Source: an uncultured Euryhalocaulis sp. (lineage in GTDB: Bacteria; Pseudomonadota; Alphaproteobacteria; Caulobacterales; Maricaulaceae). Taken from it: a DNA stretch of 50,678 nucleotides. The DNA lies in the NCBI GenBank assembly GCA_913055605.1, contig CAJXKJ010000020.1, positions 1 to 50,678 of the forward strand, in the 5' to 3' direction. The notes below the pieces were generated by a model. The model made no database searches. It saw only the letters and a list, made by a program, of their open reading frames with translations, and was not told the origin of the DNA. This document shows positions 32,981-42,916 of this stretch, piece after piece (within the stretch, counting starts at the first letter, position 1; each line of letters starts with the position of its first letter). A program made the position numbers and the translations under genes.

Positions 32981-33869
32981 TCTGGCGGCGGGCGGCATAT
33001 CGGCCAAAGGCGCGCATGAGGGCGCAAGCCGCGCGCCCTCCAGCGACGCCCTGCTGCAACGCGCGTTCGGCGAGGCCCGCATCACCGTGTCGGGCCGCGA
33101 CCGGCCCCGGATCGGCGAGCTGTACCAGAAAAGCCCGGCGCGCATTCTCACCCCCCGGATCGACGGCCGCGCCGGGGCGGAAATCGTCTTCGTCAACACC
33201 TCCGGCGGCGTCGCGGGCGGCGACGTGATGCGCTATTCGGTCGGCGCATCCGGCGGGGCGCAGGCGCGTGTCACCACCCAGGCCGCGGAGAAGATTTATC
33301 GCGCGCTGGACCGCACGGCGGTTCTGGAAAACCGCATTCGGGCGGACGGCGAGGCCGCCGTGGAATGGCTGCCGCAATCCAGCATCGTGTTCGACGGCGC
33401 CCGGCTGGCGCGGCGGACGGAGATCGACGTGGCGCGGGGCGCCCGCGTGCTGGCCTTCGATTCCATCGTTCTGGGCCGTGCGGCGCATGGCGAGACGGTG
33501 CGCAGCGGCGCGGTGCGCGACGACTGGCGCGTGCGCCGGGACGGCCGGCTGGTCTGGGCGGACGCGTTCCGCCTGACCAGCGACATTGCGGCGCAGACAT
33601 CGCGGCCCGCGCTGCTGGGCGGTCACCGGGCCTTCGCCTCCTTCCTCTACGCCGCCGACGAATGCGAGGTCTGGCTGGAGCCGGCGCGCGAGCTGATCGC
33701 TGGCTGTGGCGGCGCGGCGCGCATCGGTGCGGTGAACGGCCTGCTGGTCGGCCGCTTCCTGGCGGACAGCGCGCACGAACTGATGGACGCGGCCGGGCGG
33801 TTCATCGCCGGCTTTCGGGAAATGACAGGCGCCGTCGGCCCGTGGCCGCCGGCGATGTGGCGGTGCTGA
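32955..33869 (+). CDS. ureD: Urease accessory protein UreD (UreH)
   Basis: A 304-residue scaffold protein needed to load nickel into urease as part of the UreD-UreF-UreG complex. Family segments are '[10 protein letters not shown]', '[19 protein letters not shown]', '[11 protein letters not shown]', '[14 protein letters not shown]' and '[13 protein letters not shown]'. The start is placed at the ATG at 32955 (GAGG just upstream), which lies inside urtE in another frame. The first 20 residues are poorly conserved, so a slightly later start is possible. Confidence 0.93.
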   Translation: MSASILPCDLAAGGISAKGAHEGASRAPSSDALLQRAFGEARITVSGRDRPRIGELYQKSPARILTPRIDGRAGAEIVFVNTSGGVAGGDVMRYSVGASGGAQARVTTQAAEKIYRALDRTAVLENRIRADGEAAVEWLPQSSIVFDGARLARRTEIDVARGARVLAFDSIVLGRAAHGETVRSGAVRDDWRVRRDGRLVWADAFRLTSDIAAQTSRPALLGGHRAFASFLYAADECEVWLEPARELIAGCGGAARIGAVNGLLVGRFLADSAHELMDAAGRFIAGFREMTGAVGPWPPAMWRC

Positions 33870-33870
33870 G

Positions 33871-34173
33871 ATGAATTTGACGCCCAGAGAGAAAGACAAG
33901 CTGATGATCGCGGTCGCCGCCATGGTGGCGCGTGACCGGCTGGCGCGCGGGGTGAAGCTGAACCATCCCGAATGCGTCGCCATCATCACCAATGCGGTTC
34001 TGGAAGGCGCGCGCGACGGCAAGACCGTGGCGCAGCTGATGTCCGCCGGCGCGCAGATCCTGACCCGCGATCAGGTGATGGAGGGCGTGCCGGAAATGAT
34101 CCACGACGTGCAGGTGGAGGCGACGTTCCCCGACGGGACGAAGCTGGTCACTGTGCACGACCCGATCCGCTAG
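33871..34173 (+). CDS. ureA: Urease gamma subunit UreA
   Basis: A 100-residue structural subunit of urease, of normal length. It begins '[20 protein letters not shown]' and contains '[20 protein letters not shown]', both diagnostic. It assembles with UreB and UreC as a trimer of heterotrimers in the cytoplasm. The ATG is one base from the ureD stop. Confidence 0.97.
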   Translation: MNLTPREKDKLMIAVAAMVARDRLARGVKLNHPECVAIITNAVLEGARDGKTVAQLMSAGAQILTRDQVMEGVPEMIHDVQVEATFPDGTKLVTVHDPIR

Positions 34174-34185
34174 GGAGGCGAGGCG

Positions 34186-34491
34186 ATGGTTCCGGGCGAA
34201 GTCATCACGGCCGACGGCGAGATCGAGCTGAATGCGGGGCAGAAGGCGGTGACGCTGAGCGTCGCCAATACCGGCGACCGGCCCGTTCAGGTCGGCAGTC
34301 ACTATCATTTCGCGGAGACCAACCCGGCGCTGGATTTCGACCGCGCCGCGGCGCGCGGCATGCGGCTGGACATCCCGGCGGGCACCGCGCTGCGCTTCGA
34401 GCCGGGCCAGAGCCGGGAGGTGCGCCTGACGCCCTATCTCGGCAAGCGGGAGGTCTATGGCTTCCGCGGCGAAACCAGCGGGGCGCTCTGA
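34186..34491 (+). CDS. ureB: Urease beta subunit UreB
   Basis: A 101-residue urease beta chain. '[20 protein letters not shown]' and '[20 protein letters not shown]' are signature segments. GGAGGCGAGGCG gives a strong ribosome-binding site before the ATG. It is a separate polypeptide here, not fused to UreA as in some bacteria. Confidence 0.97.
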   Translation: MVPGEVITADGEIELNAGQKAVTLSVANTGDRPVQVGSHYHFAETNPALDFDRAAARGMRLDIPAGTALRFEPGQSREVRLTPYLGKREVYGFRGETSGAL

Positions 34492-34492
34492 G

Positions 34493-36204
<1,712 letters not shown>

Positions 36205-36205
<1 letters not shown>

Positions 36206-36717
36206 TGGAACGCGCGGTCCTCCACCGCCCGGCCAATGAATGGCCGGAGGCGCAGGCGAGCGACAGCGTCACGCTGGATTACGACTCGCGGCACCGGCGG
36301 CGCCTGAAGCTGACCAGCGACGCAGGCAAGCCAATCCTGCTGGATCTGGAGCGCGCGGTCGCGATGGCGCACGGCGACGGGCTGAAGACCGAGAGCGGCG
36401 CCTGGATCCAGGTGCAGGCCGCGCCCGAGCCGCTGATCGAGGCGCGCGCGGCGGACCATCTGACCCTGCTGCGTCTGGCCTGGCATATCGGCAACCGGCA
36501 CGTCGCCGCCCAGATCGACGGGGACGCGATCCGCATCCGCCCCGATCCGGTGATCCAGGCGATGCTGCGCGACAATGGCGCGGCGCTGACCGAGGTGCAT
36601 GCGCCGTTCCAGCCGATGCGCGGCGCCTATCACAGCGGCCAGGAACACGCTCATTTCCATTCGCACGGCCACAGCCACGGCCACGGCCATTCCCACGATC
36701 ATGACCATGAGCACTGA
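36205..36717 (+). CDS. ureE: Urease accessory nickel-binding protein UreE
   Basis: A 170-residue nickel metallochaperone. The N-terminal peptide-binding domain ('LTSDAGKPILLDLERAVAM') and the C-terminal metal-binding domain ('LRLAWHIGNRHVAAQIDGDA', with the conserved His) are followed by a histidine-rich tail. About 14 His occur in the last 28 residues, in [19 protein letters not shown], which can store several Ni2+ ions. The tail's coding sequence overlaps the ureF start. Confidence 0.95.
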
Positions 36718-37402
36718 GACGCTGTCCGCGCTGCGCCTGCAGGCCTGGCTGTCGCCGGGCTTTCCGGTCGGCGCGTTTTCCTATTCGCACGGGCTGGAAT
36801 ATGCCGCCGAGGCCGGATGGGTGTCGGACCGCGCCAGCCTGGTCGACTGGCTGGACGCCGACCTGCGCTTCGGCGCCGGGCGCAACGATGTGATCTTCGC
36901 CGCCGCCGTCTGGCGCGCGGTGACGGCGGACGACGAGGCGGCGCTGGTCGAGGCGGCGTCCCTGTCCGCGGCGATGCGCGGCTCCGCCGAGCTGGCGCTG
37001 GAATCCACGGCCCAGGGCGCGGCCTTCCTGCGCACGATTCGCCAGAGCTGGCCGCATGACCGGCTGGATGGGCTGGCGGATTTGCTGAAGCGCGAGGGGC
37101 TGGAGCCGACCTTGCCGGTCATTTTCGGCGCGGCCTGCGCGGTTCACGGCGTTCCGCTGGCCTCCGCCGCGCCGCTCTATATGCATGCGATCGTCGCCAA
37201 TCTGGTCTCCGCCGCGCTGCGGCTGCTGTCCATGGGGCAGACCGACGGGCAGATCGCCATCCGCGAACTCGAGGACGCGGTGCTGGAAACCGCGGAGGAG
37301 GCGCTGGCCGCGGGGCTGGAGGATATCGGCTCCGCCGCCCTGATGGTCGACCTCGCGTCGCTCGCCCACGAAACCCAGTATACGAGGCTGTTCCGCTCAT
37401 GA
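36707..37402 (+). CDS. ureF: Urease accessory protein UreF
   Basis: A 231-residue all-helical accessory protein that links UreG to the UreD-urease complex. '[20 protein letters not shown]' is the diagnostic N-terminal motif, and '[18 protein letters not shown]' is conserved near the end. Two ATGs (36701, 36707) lie inside the His-rich tail of ureE. I use the second, giving [12 protein letters not shown]. The stop overlaps ureG by four bases. Confidence 0.94.
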   Translation: MSTETLSALRLQAWLSPGFPVGAFSYSHGLEYAAEAGWVSDRASLVDWLDADLRFGAGRNDVIFAAAVWRAVTADDEAALVEAASLSAAMRGSAELALESTAQGAAFLRTIRQSWPHDRLDGLADLLKREGLEPTLPVIFGAACAVHGVPLASAAPLYMHAIVANLVSAALRLLSMGQTDGQIAIRELEDAVLETAEEALAAGLEDIGSAALMVDLASLAHETQYTRLFRS

Positions 37403-38028
37403 CCGCACATCATCACGGACCCCTGCGCATCGGCGTCGGCGGGCCGGTCGGCTCCGGCAAGACGGCGCTGATCGAACAGCTCTGCAAGCGCATGCGCGAT
37501 CACTACGACCTGTTCGTCATCACCAACGACATCTACACCAAGGAAGACATGCTGATCCTGCACCGCGCCGGGGCGCTGGCGGAGGAGAGGATCATGGGCG
37601 TGGAGACCGGCGGCTGTCCGCACACCGCGATCCGCGAGGACGCCTCGATCAATCTGGTCGCGCTGGACGGCATGATGGAGAAATTCCCGACCGCGGAGCT
37701 CTGCTTCATCGAAAGCGGGGGGGACAATCTGGCCGCGACGTTCAGCCCGGAACTGGCGGACATCACCATCTATGTGATCGACGTGGCGGGCGGGGAGAAG
37801 GTGCCGCGCAAGGGCGGGCCCGGCATCACCCGCAGCGACATCCTGGTCATCAACAAGACGGACCTGGCGCCGCTGGTTGGCGCCGATCTGGACGTCATGA
37901 AGTCGGACACCGAGCGCATGCGGCCCGGCCGTCCATACGTGTTCACCAATCTGAAGTTCGGCGACGGCGTGCAGCGCATCGTCGATTTCATCGTGGAAGC
38001 CGGCGGCCTGGAACGCCGGGCGGCCTGA
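37399..38028 (+). CDS. ureG: Urease accessory GTPase UreG
   Basis: A 209-residue GTPase that delivers nickel to urease. P-loop [17 protein letters not shown], the metal-site [15 protein letters not shown] region, the conserved Cys-Pro-His in '[17 protein letters not shown]' and the guanine-specificity NKTDLAP motif are all present. A short His pair at the N-terminus (TAHHHG) adds metal affinity. It is translationally coupled to ureF (ATGA). Confidence 0.97.
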   Translation: MTAHHHGPLRIGVGGPVGSGKTALIEQLCKRMRDHYDLFVITNDIYTKEDMLILHRAGALAEERIMGVETGGCPHTAIREDASINLVALDGMMEKFPTAELCFIESGGDNLAATFSPELADITIYVIDVAGGEKVPRKGGPGITRSDILVINKTDLAPLVGADLDVMKSDTERMRPGRPYVFTNLKFGDGVQRIVDFIVEAGGLERRAA

Positions 38029-38045
38029 GGGCGAAGGAGACAGAC

Positions 38046-38579
38046 ATGAAACACACCGCAATCCGCCTCGCCGCCGCGTCCGCATTCGCGCTTCTGGCCG
38101 GACCTGCCTTGGCTCACACGCTGGAGGGCGGCCATCACGGTTTCGGCCACGGCGTCGCGCACATGTTCAGCGGGCTGGACCATCTGGCCATGGCTCTGCT
38201 GGTCGGGATTTGGGCCTCTGCGGCGCTGCCGGGCCGGGGCGCGGCCGTTCTGGGCGCCTATGGCGCGGCGCTGCTGGGGGCGGGGGCGCTGGGCGTCGCG
38301 TTCCCGGGGGCGGTCGTCGATGGCCTGCTGCTGGCGCTGATCGTCGCGGCCGGCGCGATGCTGCTGTTCGGGCGCGAGGGGTGGAGCGCAAGGCTCGCCT
38401 CGATCCTCGTCATCGCGATGGCCGCGGTTCAGGGCTTCGCCCATGTCGCCGATGTCGGCGACATCGCCGCCAACGCCGAATTCGTGGCCGGCCTTGCGCT
38501 GACCACCGTCCTTGTCGCCGCCGCCTTCAGCGCGGCGGCGCTGGCGACGCGCCGCCGGTTGGCGCGTTCGGGCCGCTAA
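38046..38579 (+). CDS. ureJ: HupE/UreJ-family membrane protein
   Basis: A 177-residue inner-membrane protein with a cleavable signal and about six hydrophobic helices. The N-terminal segment after the signal is histidine-rich (HTLEGGHHGFGHGVAHMF) and carries the family motif GLDHLAMALLVG. HupE/UreJ proteins are thought to admit Ni2+ for hydrogenase or urease. Position 18 bp after ureG supports a nickel-supply role. AAGGAGA precedes the ATG. No clear terminator follows in 38580-38760, only small hairpins without T-runs. Confidence 0.88.
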   Translation: MKHTAIRLAAASAFALLAGPALAHTLEGGHHGFGHGVAHMFSGLDHLAMALLVGIWASAALPGRGAAVLGAYGAALLGAGALGVAFPGAVVDGLLLALIVAAGAMLLFGREGWSARLASILVIAMAAVQGFAHVADVGDIAANAEFVAGLALTTVLVAAAFSAAALATRRRLARSGR

Positions 38580-38760
38580 AGGCCCTGCCGGAAGGGCTCC
38601 GGCGCCGCTGAGCGAGCGGCGGCGGCGCTGGACGCCCGACTGCCGTTTTAGGCAATTGTGTCTGCCGCTGTGGGCGCGCGCGGCGCGTCCGATCGCGCGA
38701 ATTCTCCCCTGAAGACCAGGGCCGCCGCCGGCGAGCCTTCGTCAAATCTGGGGGGAAGAC

Positions 38761-41700
38761 ATGCACAGCCAATTCAAGGCCGCCCTGCTGGCCGGGGCCG
38801 CGGTCGCCGTTATCGGCGCGGGCGCCGCGCAGGCGCAGGGCGAAACCGCATCCGACACCGTCACCGTCACGGGTTCGCGCATCCAGACCGGGATGTCGCG
38901 GCCGACGCCGGTCACCGCCGTCACGGCGGACGAGCTGGACCTGGCCGCGCCGGGCAATATCGTCACGGCGCTGACCCAGCTGCCGCAATTCTACAATTCG
39001 ACGACGACGTCCGACCCGGGCAATTTCTTCGTCTCGCCGGGGGCGGGGAATTTGAACCTGCGCGGTCTCGCCACCGACCGCACGCTGGTCCTGTTGAACG
39101 GCCGGCGCATGGTGTCGTCCACCCGCTATGGCGGGACGGACATCAACACCTTCCCCGAAGAGATGATCCAGTCCGTCGAGGCGGTCACGGGCGGCGCCTC
39201 GGCGGCCTACGGCACAGACGCCGTCGCCGGGGTCGTGAACTTCATTCTGGACACCGACTTCACCGGCCTGACCGGGCACGCCCAGTACGGCATCACCGAT
39301 CGCGGCGATAACGAGAACTGGGAAAGCGGCATCGCCTTCGGGACCGATATTGGCGAGCGGGCGCATTTGCTGTTTTCCGCCGAGCGGTACGAGCAGGACG
39401 GCGTGTTCACCTATGAGGACCGCGACTGGTACCAGCAATACGGCATCGTCTCCGGCGCCGCCGGGGAGCCGGCCCGTCTGGTCCGTCCGGGGGTCACGTC
39501 CTCCGTCGCCACGCTGGATGGGGTCATTATCGCCCCGGGCGCCGCGATCCATCGCCTGGAGTTCCTGCAGGACGGGTCGACGCGTCCGTTCGTCCTTGGC
39601 CCGGAAGGAGCCACCGGCGGTCCGTACGCCTCCCATACCTCCGGCACGGGCACGAGCGGCACGGATAATAATGTGCGCCCGACGCTGCAGCCGGAGACCA
39701 GCCGCGAAAGCTATTTCGGCTATCTGGATTATGACATCGTCGACGACCTGACCGTCTACGGCCAGGCGATCTGGGGCGAGAACAACACCTATTCCTCGAA
39801 CCTCGGCGGCTTCTATGTCGCGCCGTTCCTGCCGCTGACGATCTATCCGGAAAACGCCTATCTGCCGGCGGACATCCGCCAGACCATGCTGGACAACGGC
39901 ATCGCCTCCTTCACGCTGCAGCGCGTGGGCAGCGAGCTCGACACCGCCGCGGAGTCCGCGACTATCACCGAGAACACGCTGCGCTCCTTCACCTTCGGCT
40001 TCGAGGCGGAATTCCTGAAGGGCGGCGTCGGCAATGGCGACTTCCTGAACGGCTGGCGCGCGCAGGGCTACTATCAGGACGGCCAGACCAGCTATAACTC
40101 GATCCAGCGCGGCGGCATCCGTCTGGATCGCGTTCCGCTGGCCACCGACGCGGTCTTCGACGCCAGCGGCAATATCGTGTGCCGGGTCAACACCGCGCCC
40201 TATATCACCGCCAATGGCGGTGCCTATTCCGACTGTGTGCCGATCAATTTCTTCGGCCGCGGCAACGCCTCCGCGGCGGCCGTGGACTATGTGACCGGCT
40301 TCGACGCGGGCCAGCAGATCGACACGGTGCTGGAATATACCGACACCGGCACCGCCCTCGGCCTCACCGACTCCTATATCTCGCAGGAGGACAAGATCTC
40401 CTCCGGCGAGATCAATCAGGAAGTCTTCGAAATCTCCATGGACGGCGAGCTGTGGAAGGGCTGGGGCGCCGGACCGATCTCCGCCGCCGTGGGCTATTCC
40501 TATCGCGAGGAGTCGATCAACCAGGTCGTGCGCATCCCGGTGAACCCGTCGAACTCGGCCGCCGCGCGGCCGGTGCCGGCGAACAACGCCGCGATGGGCA
40601 TTCGCGGGTCCGCACCGTTCAATTCCAGCAACTCGGTTGCGATGCAGTTCTCCAAGGTGCCGAACATCCGCGGCAAGCTGAGCACGATCGAATATTTCGG
40701 CGAGCTTCTGGTGCCGCTGATCGCGGACCAGCCCTGGATGGAGCAGCTGAACGTCACAGGCCAGGTGCGCCGGGCGGACTATTCCGGCTCCGGCGAGATC
40801 TGGGCCTGGAAGCTGGGCGGCGACGCCCAGATCACCGACCAGTTCCGCCTGCGCGCCACGCGTTCGCGCGACGTGCGCGCCGCGACCCTGTCGGAGCGGT
40901 TCGACCGCACCGGCGGCTTCGCCACGATCAATAACTGGTCGCCGGCCTGTACGGACTCGACCGGCGCGGTCATCTCCTGTCCGGTCTTCATCGTTTCGGG
41001 CGGCGACCCGAACGTCGATCCGGAAAAGGCCGATACGCTGACCATCGGCGCGGTCTACCAGCCGGCCTGGTTCGACGGCTTCTCGCTGTCGGTCGACTGG
41101 TACGACATCAAGCTGGAAGACGCGATCGCGACCCTGACCGCCCAGCAGATCGCCGATGAATGTCAGGCCGGCGACCAGACGCTGTGCGCGCGGATCGAGA
41201 TCGACTCCGCGGGCCTGCCGGTCCTGGTTAATCAGTCGGTGCTGAACGTCGACGCCGCCCGGGTGAAGGGGATCGACGCGGAGGCGTCCTACCGCACCTC
41301 CATCAACGTGTTCGGCGGCGGGGAGTCGCTCGGCCTGCGCCTGTTTGCCGGCTATCAGTTCGAGAACTCCCGCACCAATTTCGGCGCCGATCCGGTCGAC
41401 AGCGCGGGCAATTACCTGTTCCCGGAGCTGAAGATCACCGGCAGCGTCCGCTATGCGCGCGGGCCGCTCAGCGTCTTCCTGCAGGGCCGCTACATCTCCG
41501 AAACCAACCGGGAAAATTTCTGGGTTGAGGGCGTGGACATCGACGACAACAGCGTCGACGCGGTCTTCTACACCGACCTCAACGTCACCTACGACATCGA
41601 GCTGTTCCGGGGCGACTGGCAGGTCTTCGGCAATGTGTCGAACCTGCTGGACGAGGATCCGCCCGTGGTCGCGAACTTCGCCAATTTCGGCGCCGCGGCG

Positions 41701-41769
41701 AACCAGACGCTGGGTCAGTTCGACCGGCTCGGCCGCCGCTACACCGCCGGCGTCCGCTTCCGCTACTAG
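38761..41769 (+). CDS. TonB-dependent outer-membrane receptor
   Basis: A 1002-residue receptor. A signal peptide (about residues 1-25) is followed by a TonB-box-like DTVTVTG, a plug domain (about 40-165, 'PQFYNSTTTSDPG', 'NLNLRGLATDRTLVLLNGRR', 'VEAVTGGASAAYGTDAVAGV') and a 22-strand-type barrel ending 'GRRYTAGVRFRY' with a C-terminal aromatic residue. Such receptors import large or scarce substrates using TonB energy. The plug resembles the alphaproteobacterial group used for plant or algal organic compounds rather than siderophores, but the ligand is not readable. It has a GGGGGGAAG leader and a terminator after the stop, so it is its own transcription unit ahead of the sulfatase/DUF3604 cluster. 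Confidence 0.93.
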   Translation: MHSQFKAALLAGAAVAVIGAGAAQAQGETASDTVTVTGSRIQTGMSRPTPVTAVTADELDLAAPGNIVTALTQLPQFYNSTTTSDPGNFFVSPGAGNLNLRGLATDRTLVLLNGRRMVSSTRYGGTDINTFPEEMIQSVEAVTGGASAAYGTDAVAGVVNFILDTDFTGLTGHAQYGITDRGDNENWESGIAFGTDIGERAHLLFSAERYEQDGVFTYEDRDWYQQYGIVSGAAGEPARLVRPGVTSSVATLDGVIIAPGAAIHRLEFLQDGSTRPFVLGPEGATGGPYASHTSGTGTSGTDNNVRPTLQPETSRESYFGYLDYDIVDDLTVYGQAIWGENNTYSSNLGGFYVAPFLPLTIYPENAYLPADIRQTMLDNGIASFTLQRVGSELDTAAESATITENTLRSFTFGFEAEFLKGGVGNGDFLNGWRAQGYYQDGQTSYNSIQRGGIRLDRVPLATDAVFDASGNIVCRVNTAPYITANGGAYSDCVPINFFGRGNASAAAVDYVTGFDAGQQIDTVLEYTDTGTALGLTDSYISQEDKISSGEINQEVFEISMDGELWKGWGAGPISAAVGYSYREESINQVVRIPVNPSNSAAARPVPANNAAMGIRGSAPFNSSNSVAMQFSKVPNIRGKLSTIEYFGELLVPLIADQPWMEQLNVTGQVRRADYSGSGEIWAWKLGGDAQITDQFRLRATRSRDVRAATLSERFDRTGGFATINNWSPACTDSTGAVISCPVFIVSGGDPNVDPEKADTLTIGAVYQPAWFDGFSLSVDWYDIKLEDAIATLTAQQIADECQAGDQTLCARIEIDSAGLPVLVNQSVLNVDAARVKGIDAEASYRTSINVFGGGESLGLRLFAGYQFENSRTNFGADPVDSAGNYLFPELKITGSVRYARGPLSVFLQGRYISETNRENFWVEGVDIDDNSVDAVFYTDLNVTYDIELFRGDWQVFGNVSNLLDEDPPVVANFANFGAAANQTLGQFDRLGRRYTAGVRFRY

Positions 41770-41804
41770 GATGCACCTCTCTCTTGTCCTTTAGCGGTTT
41801 ACCT

Positions 41805-41836
41805 GGAGGGGCATGGCCTGGCCGTGCCCCTCCCTT
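41805..41836 (+). terminator. Terminator after the TonB-dependent receptor gene
   Basis: GGAGGGGCATGGCC pairs with GGCCGTGCCCCTCC (one G-T pair, short loop), followed by CTTT. It starts 35 bp after the receptor stop codon. Confidence 0.7.
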
Positions 41837-41851
41837 TGCCTCCGGCGTATA

Positions 41852-41864
41852 AGGATTTAATCCT
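41852..41864. promoter_or_regulatory. Inverted repeat AGGATT-T-AATCCT upstream of the LysR gene
   Basis: A perfect 6-1-6 dyad 31 bp before the LysR start codon, in a local AT-rich patch. It may be the promoter/autoregulatory site of this gene. The gene has no clear ribosome-binding site and could be read from a very short leader. Confidence 0.35.
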
Positions 41865-41895
41865 GCGGACGGCGTTCGTGGGCTACGGTTTAACC

Positions 41896-42786
41896 ATGAT
41901 CCCTTGCACGTTCAGACAATTGGAGATTTTCCTGGCCGCGGCGGAGGATTGCCACTTCGTTCGCACGGCAAACCGGCTTGGAATTTCGCAACCGGCCGTC
42001 ACCCATCACATTCTGGCGCTGGAATCCCAGCTCGGCCGCCAGCTTTTCGTGCGGCGCAAGGGCACGACGCCGGTGCTGTCGTCGGACGGCATCGCCTTCC
42101 TCGATCAGGCGAAACAGGTGCTGGACCAGGGCGCCAAGATCAACAGCTTCCGGCGCAGCGATCAGGCGCTGCGACGGGAGAAGATCACGCTGGGCGCCGG
42201 GGCCCATATCCTGGACGACTATATCAAGCCGCACATGCACGAGCTGTTCGCGGAGGACCCCGAGGTCACCGTCGACTGTCTGGCCGTGGAGACGATCACG
42301 TCCGGCCAGGCGCTGGTGCGCAAGGGGCTCGCGGACCTGTTCGTCTTCTCCGCCAACCAGCCCGACGTGTCCGATCTGCACAGCGAGGTGATCCGGCGCG
42401 TCCGCTTCGGCCTGTACGCCAGCCCGGCCTTCGCGGAGCACCGGCACGCCTCGCCGGCGGAAATCGGCCTGCTGCCCTTCGTCCTACCGGCGGAGGGGAC
42501 GGCGGTGGACAAGATGGTGCAGGACGCGCTGGCCCGCGCCGGAGTGGTGTGCCGGGACGTTGCGATCCGCGCGCCCTATTCGGACGTCATCGTGGAGCTG
42601 GTGAAGAACGGTTTCGGCCTCGGCGCCCTGTTCGAGACGATGGTGGCCGAGCAGATCGAAAGCGGCGACCTGATCCAGTTCGATGTGGAGCTGCCGCCGC
42701 GTTTCCGCACGATCTATCGCCTGAACCGGCCGCAATCGCCGGCCGTCCTGCGGGTCGAGAATTTCCTGCGGCGAATTCTGCAATAA
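41896..42786 (+). CDS. LysR-family transcriptional regulator
   Basis: A 296-residue regulator with the N-terminal winged helix-turn-helix (residues about 5-65, 'FRQLEIFLAAAEDCHFVRTA', 'RLGISQPAVTHHILALESQL') and a two-lobed effector-binding domain (about 95-290). It probably controls the downstream DUF3604/sulfatase genes and perhaps the receptor upstream. LysR proteins act as inducer-responsive tetramers. The ATG at 41896 gives the usual N-terminus, though there is no good Shine-Dalgarno sequence. The effector is unknown. Confidence 0.92.
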   Translation: MIPCTFRQLEIFLAAAEDCHFVRTANRLGISQPAVTHHILALESQLGRQLFVRRKGTTPVLSSDGIAFLDQAKQVLDQGAKINSFRRSDQALRREKITLGAGAHILDDYIKPHMHELFAEDPEVTVDCLAVETITSGQALVRKGLADLFVFSANQPDVSDLHSEVIRRVRFGLYASPAFAEHRHASPAEIGLLPFVLPAEGTAVDKMVQDALARAGVVCRDVAIRAPYSDVIVELVKNGFGLGALFETMVAEQIESGDLIQFDVELPPRFRTIYRLNRPQSPAVLRVENFLRRILQ

Positions 42787-42792
42787 GACCAA

Positions 42793-42808
42793 TAAGGCAA
42801 ATCTTATA
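42793..42808. promoter_or_regulatory. Dyad ATAAG-N6-CTTAT before the DUF3604 operon
   Basis: An AT-rich inverted repeat just after the LysR stop codon and 109 bp before the DUF3604 start. AT-rich dyads of this size are typical of LysR binding sites. A related ATAAGC-N3-GCTTAT dyad occurs at 49478. The rest of 42787-42916 shows no confident promoter. Confidence 0.35.
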
Positions 42809-42916
42809 GCTACCCATTAGCCCGCCGCCGATTGCCCTCTTGCGCGGCGCCGGGAAAGGTGGCCAAGGCCCAAAAAGGGCAGGCGTTTCGGCGCCGGCGT
42901 GAAAAAGGGGAGTGAA

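Noticed and set aside
38580-38760. Terminator after ureJ
   Set aside because: Small GC hairpins (such as GCCGCT/AGCGGC) are present, but none is followed by a T-run, so I could not support a terminator.
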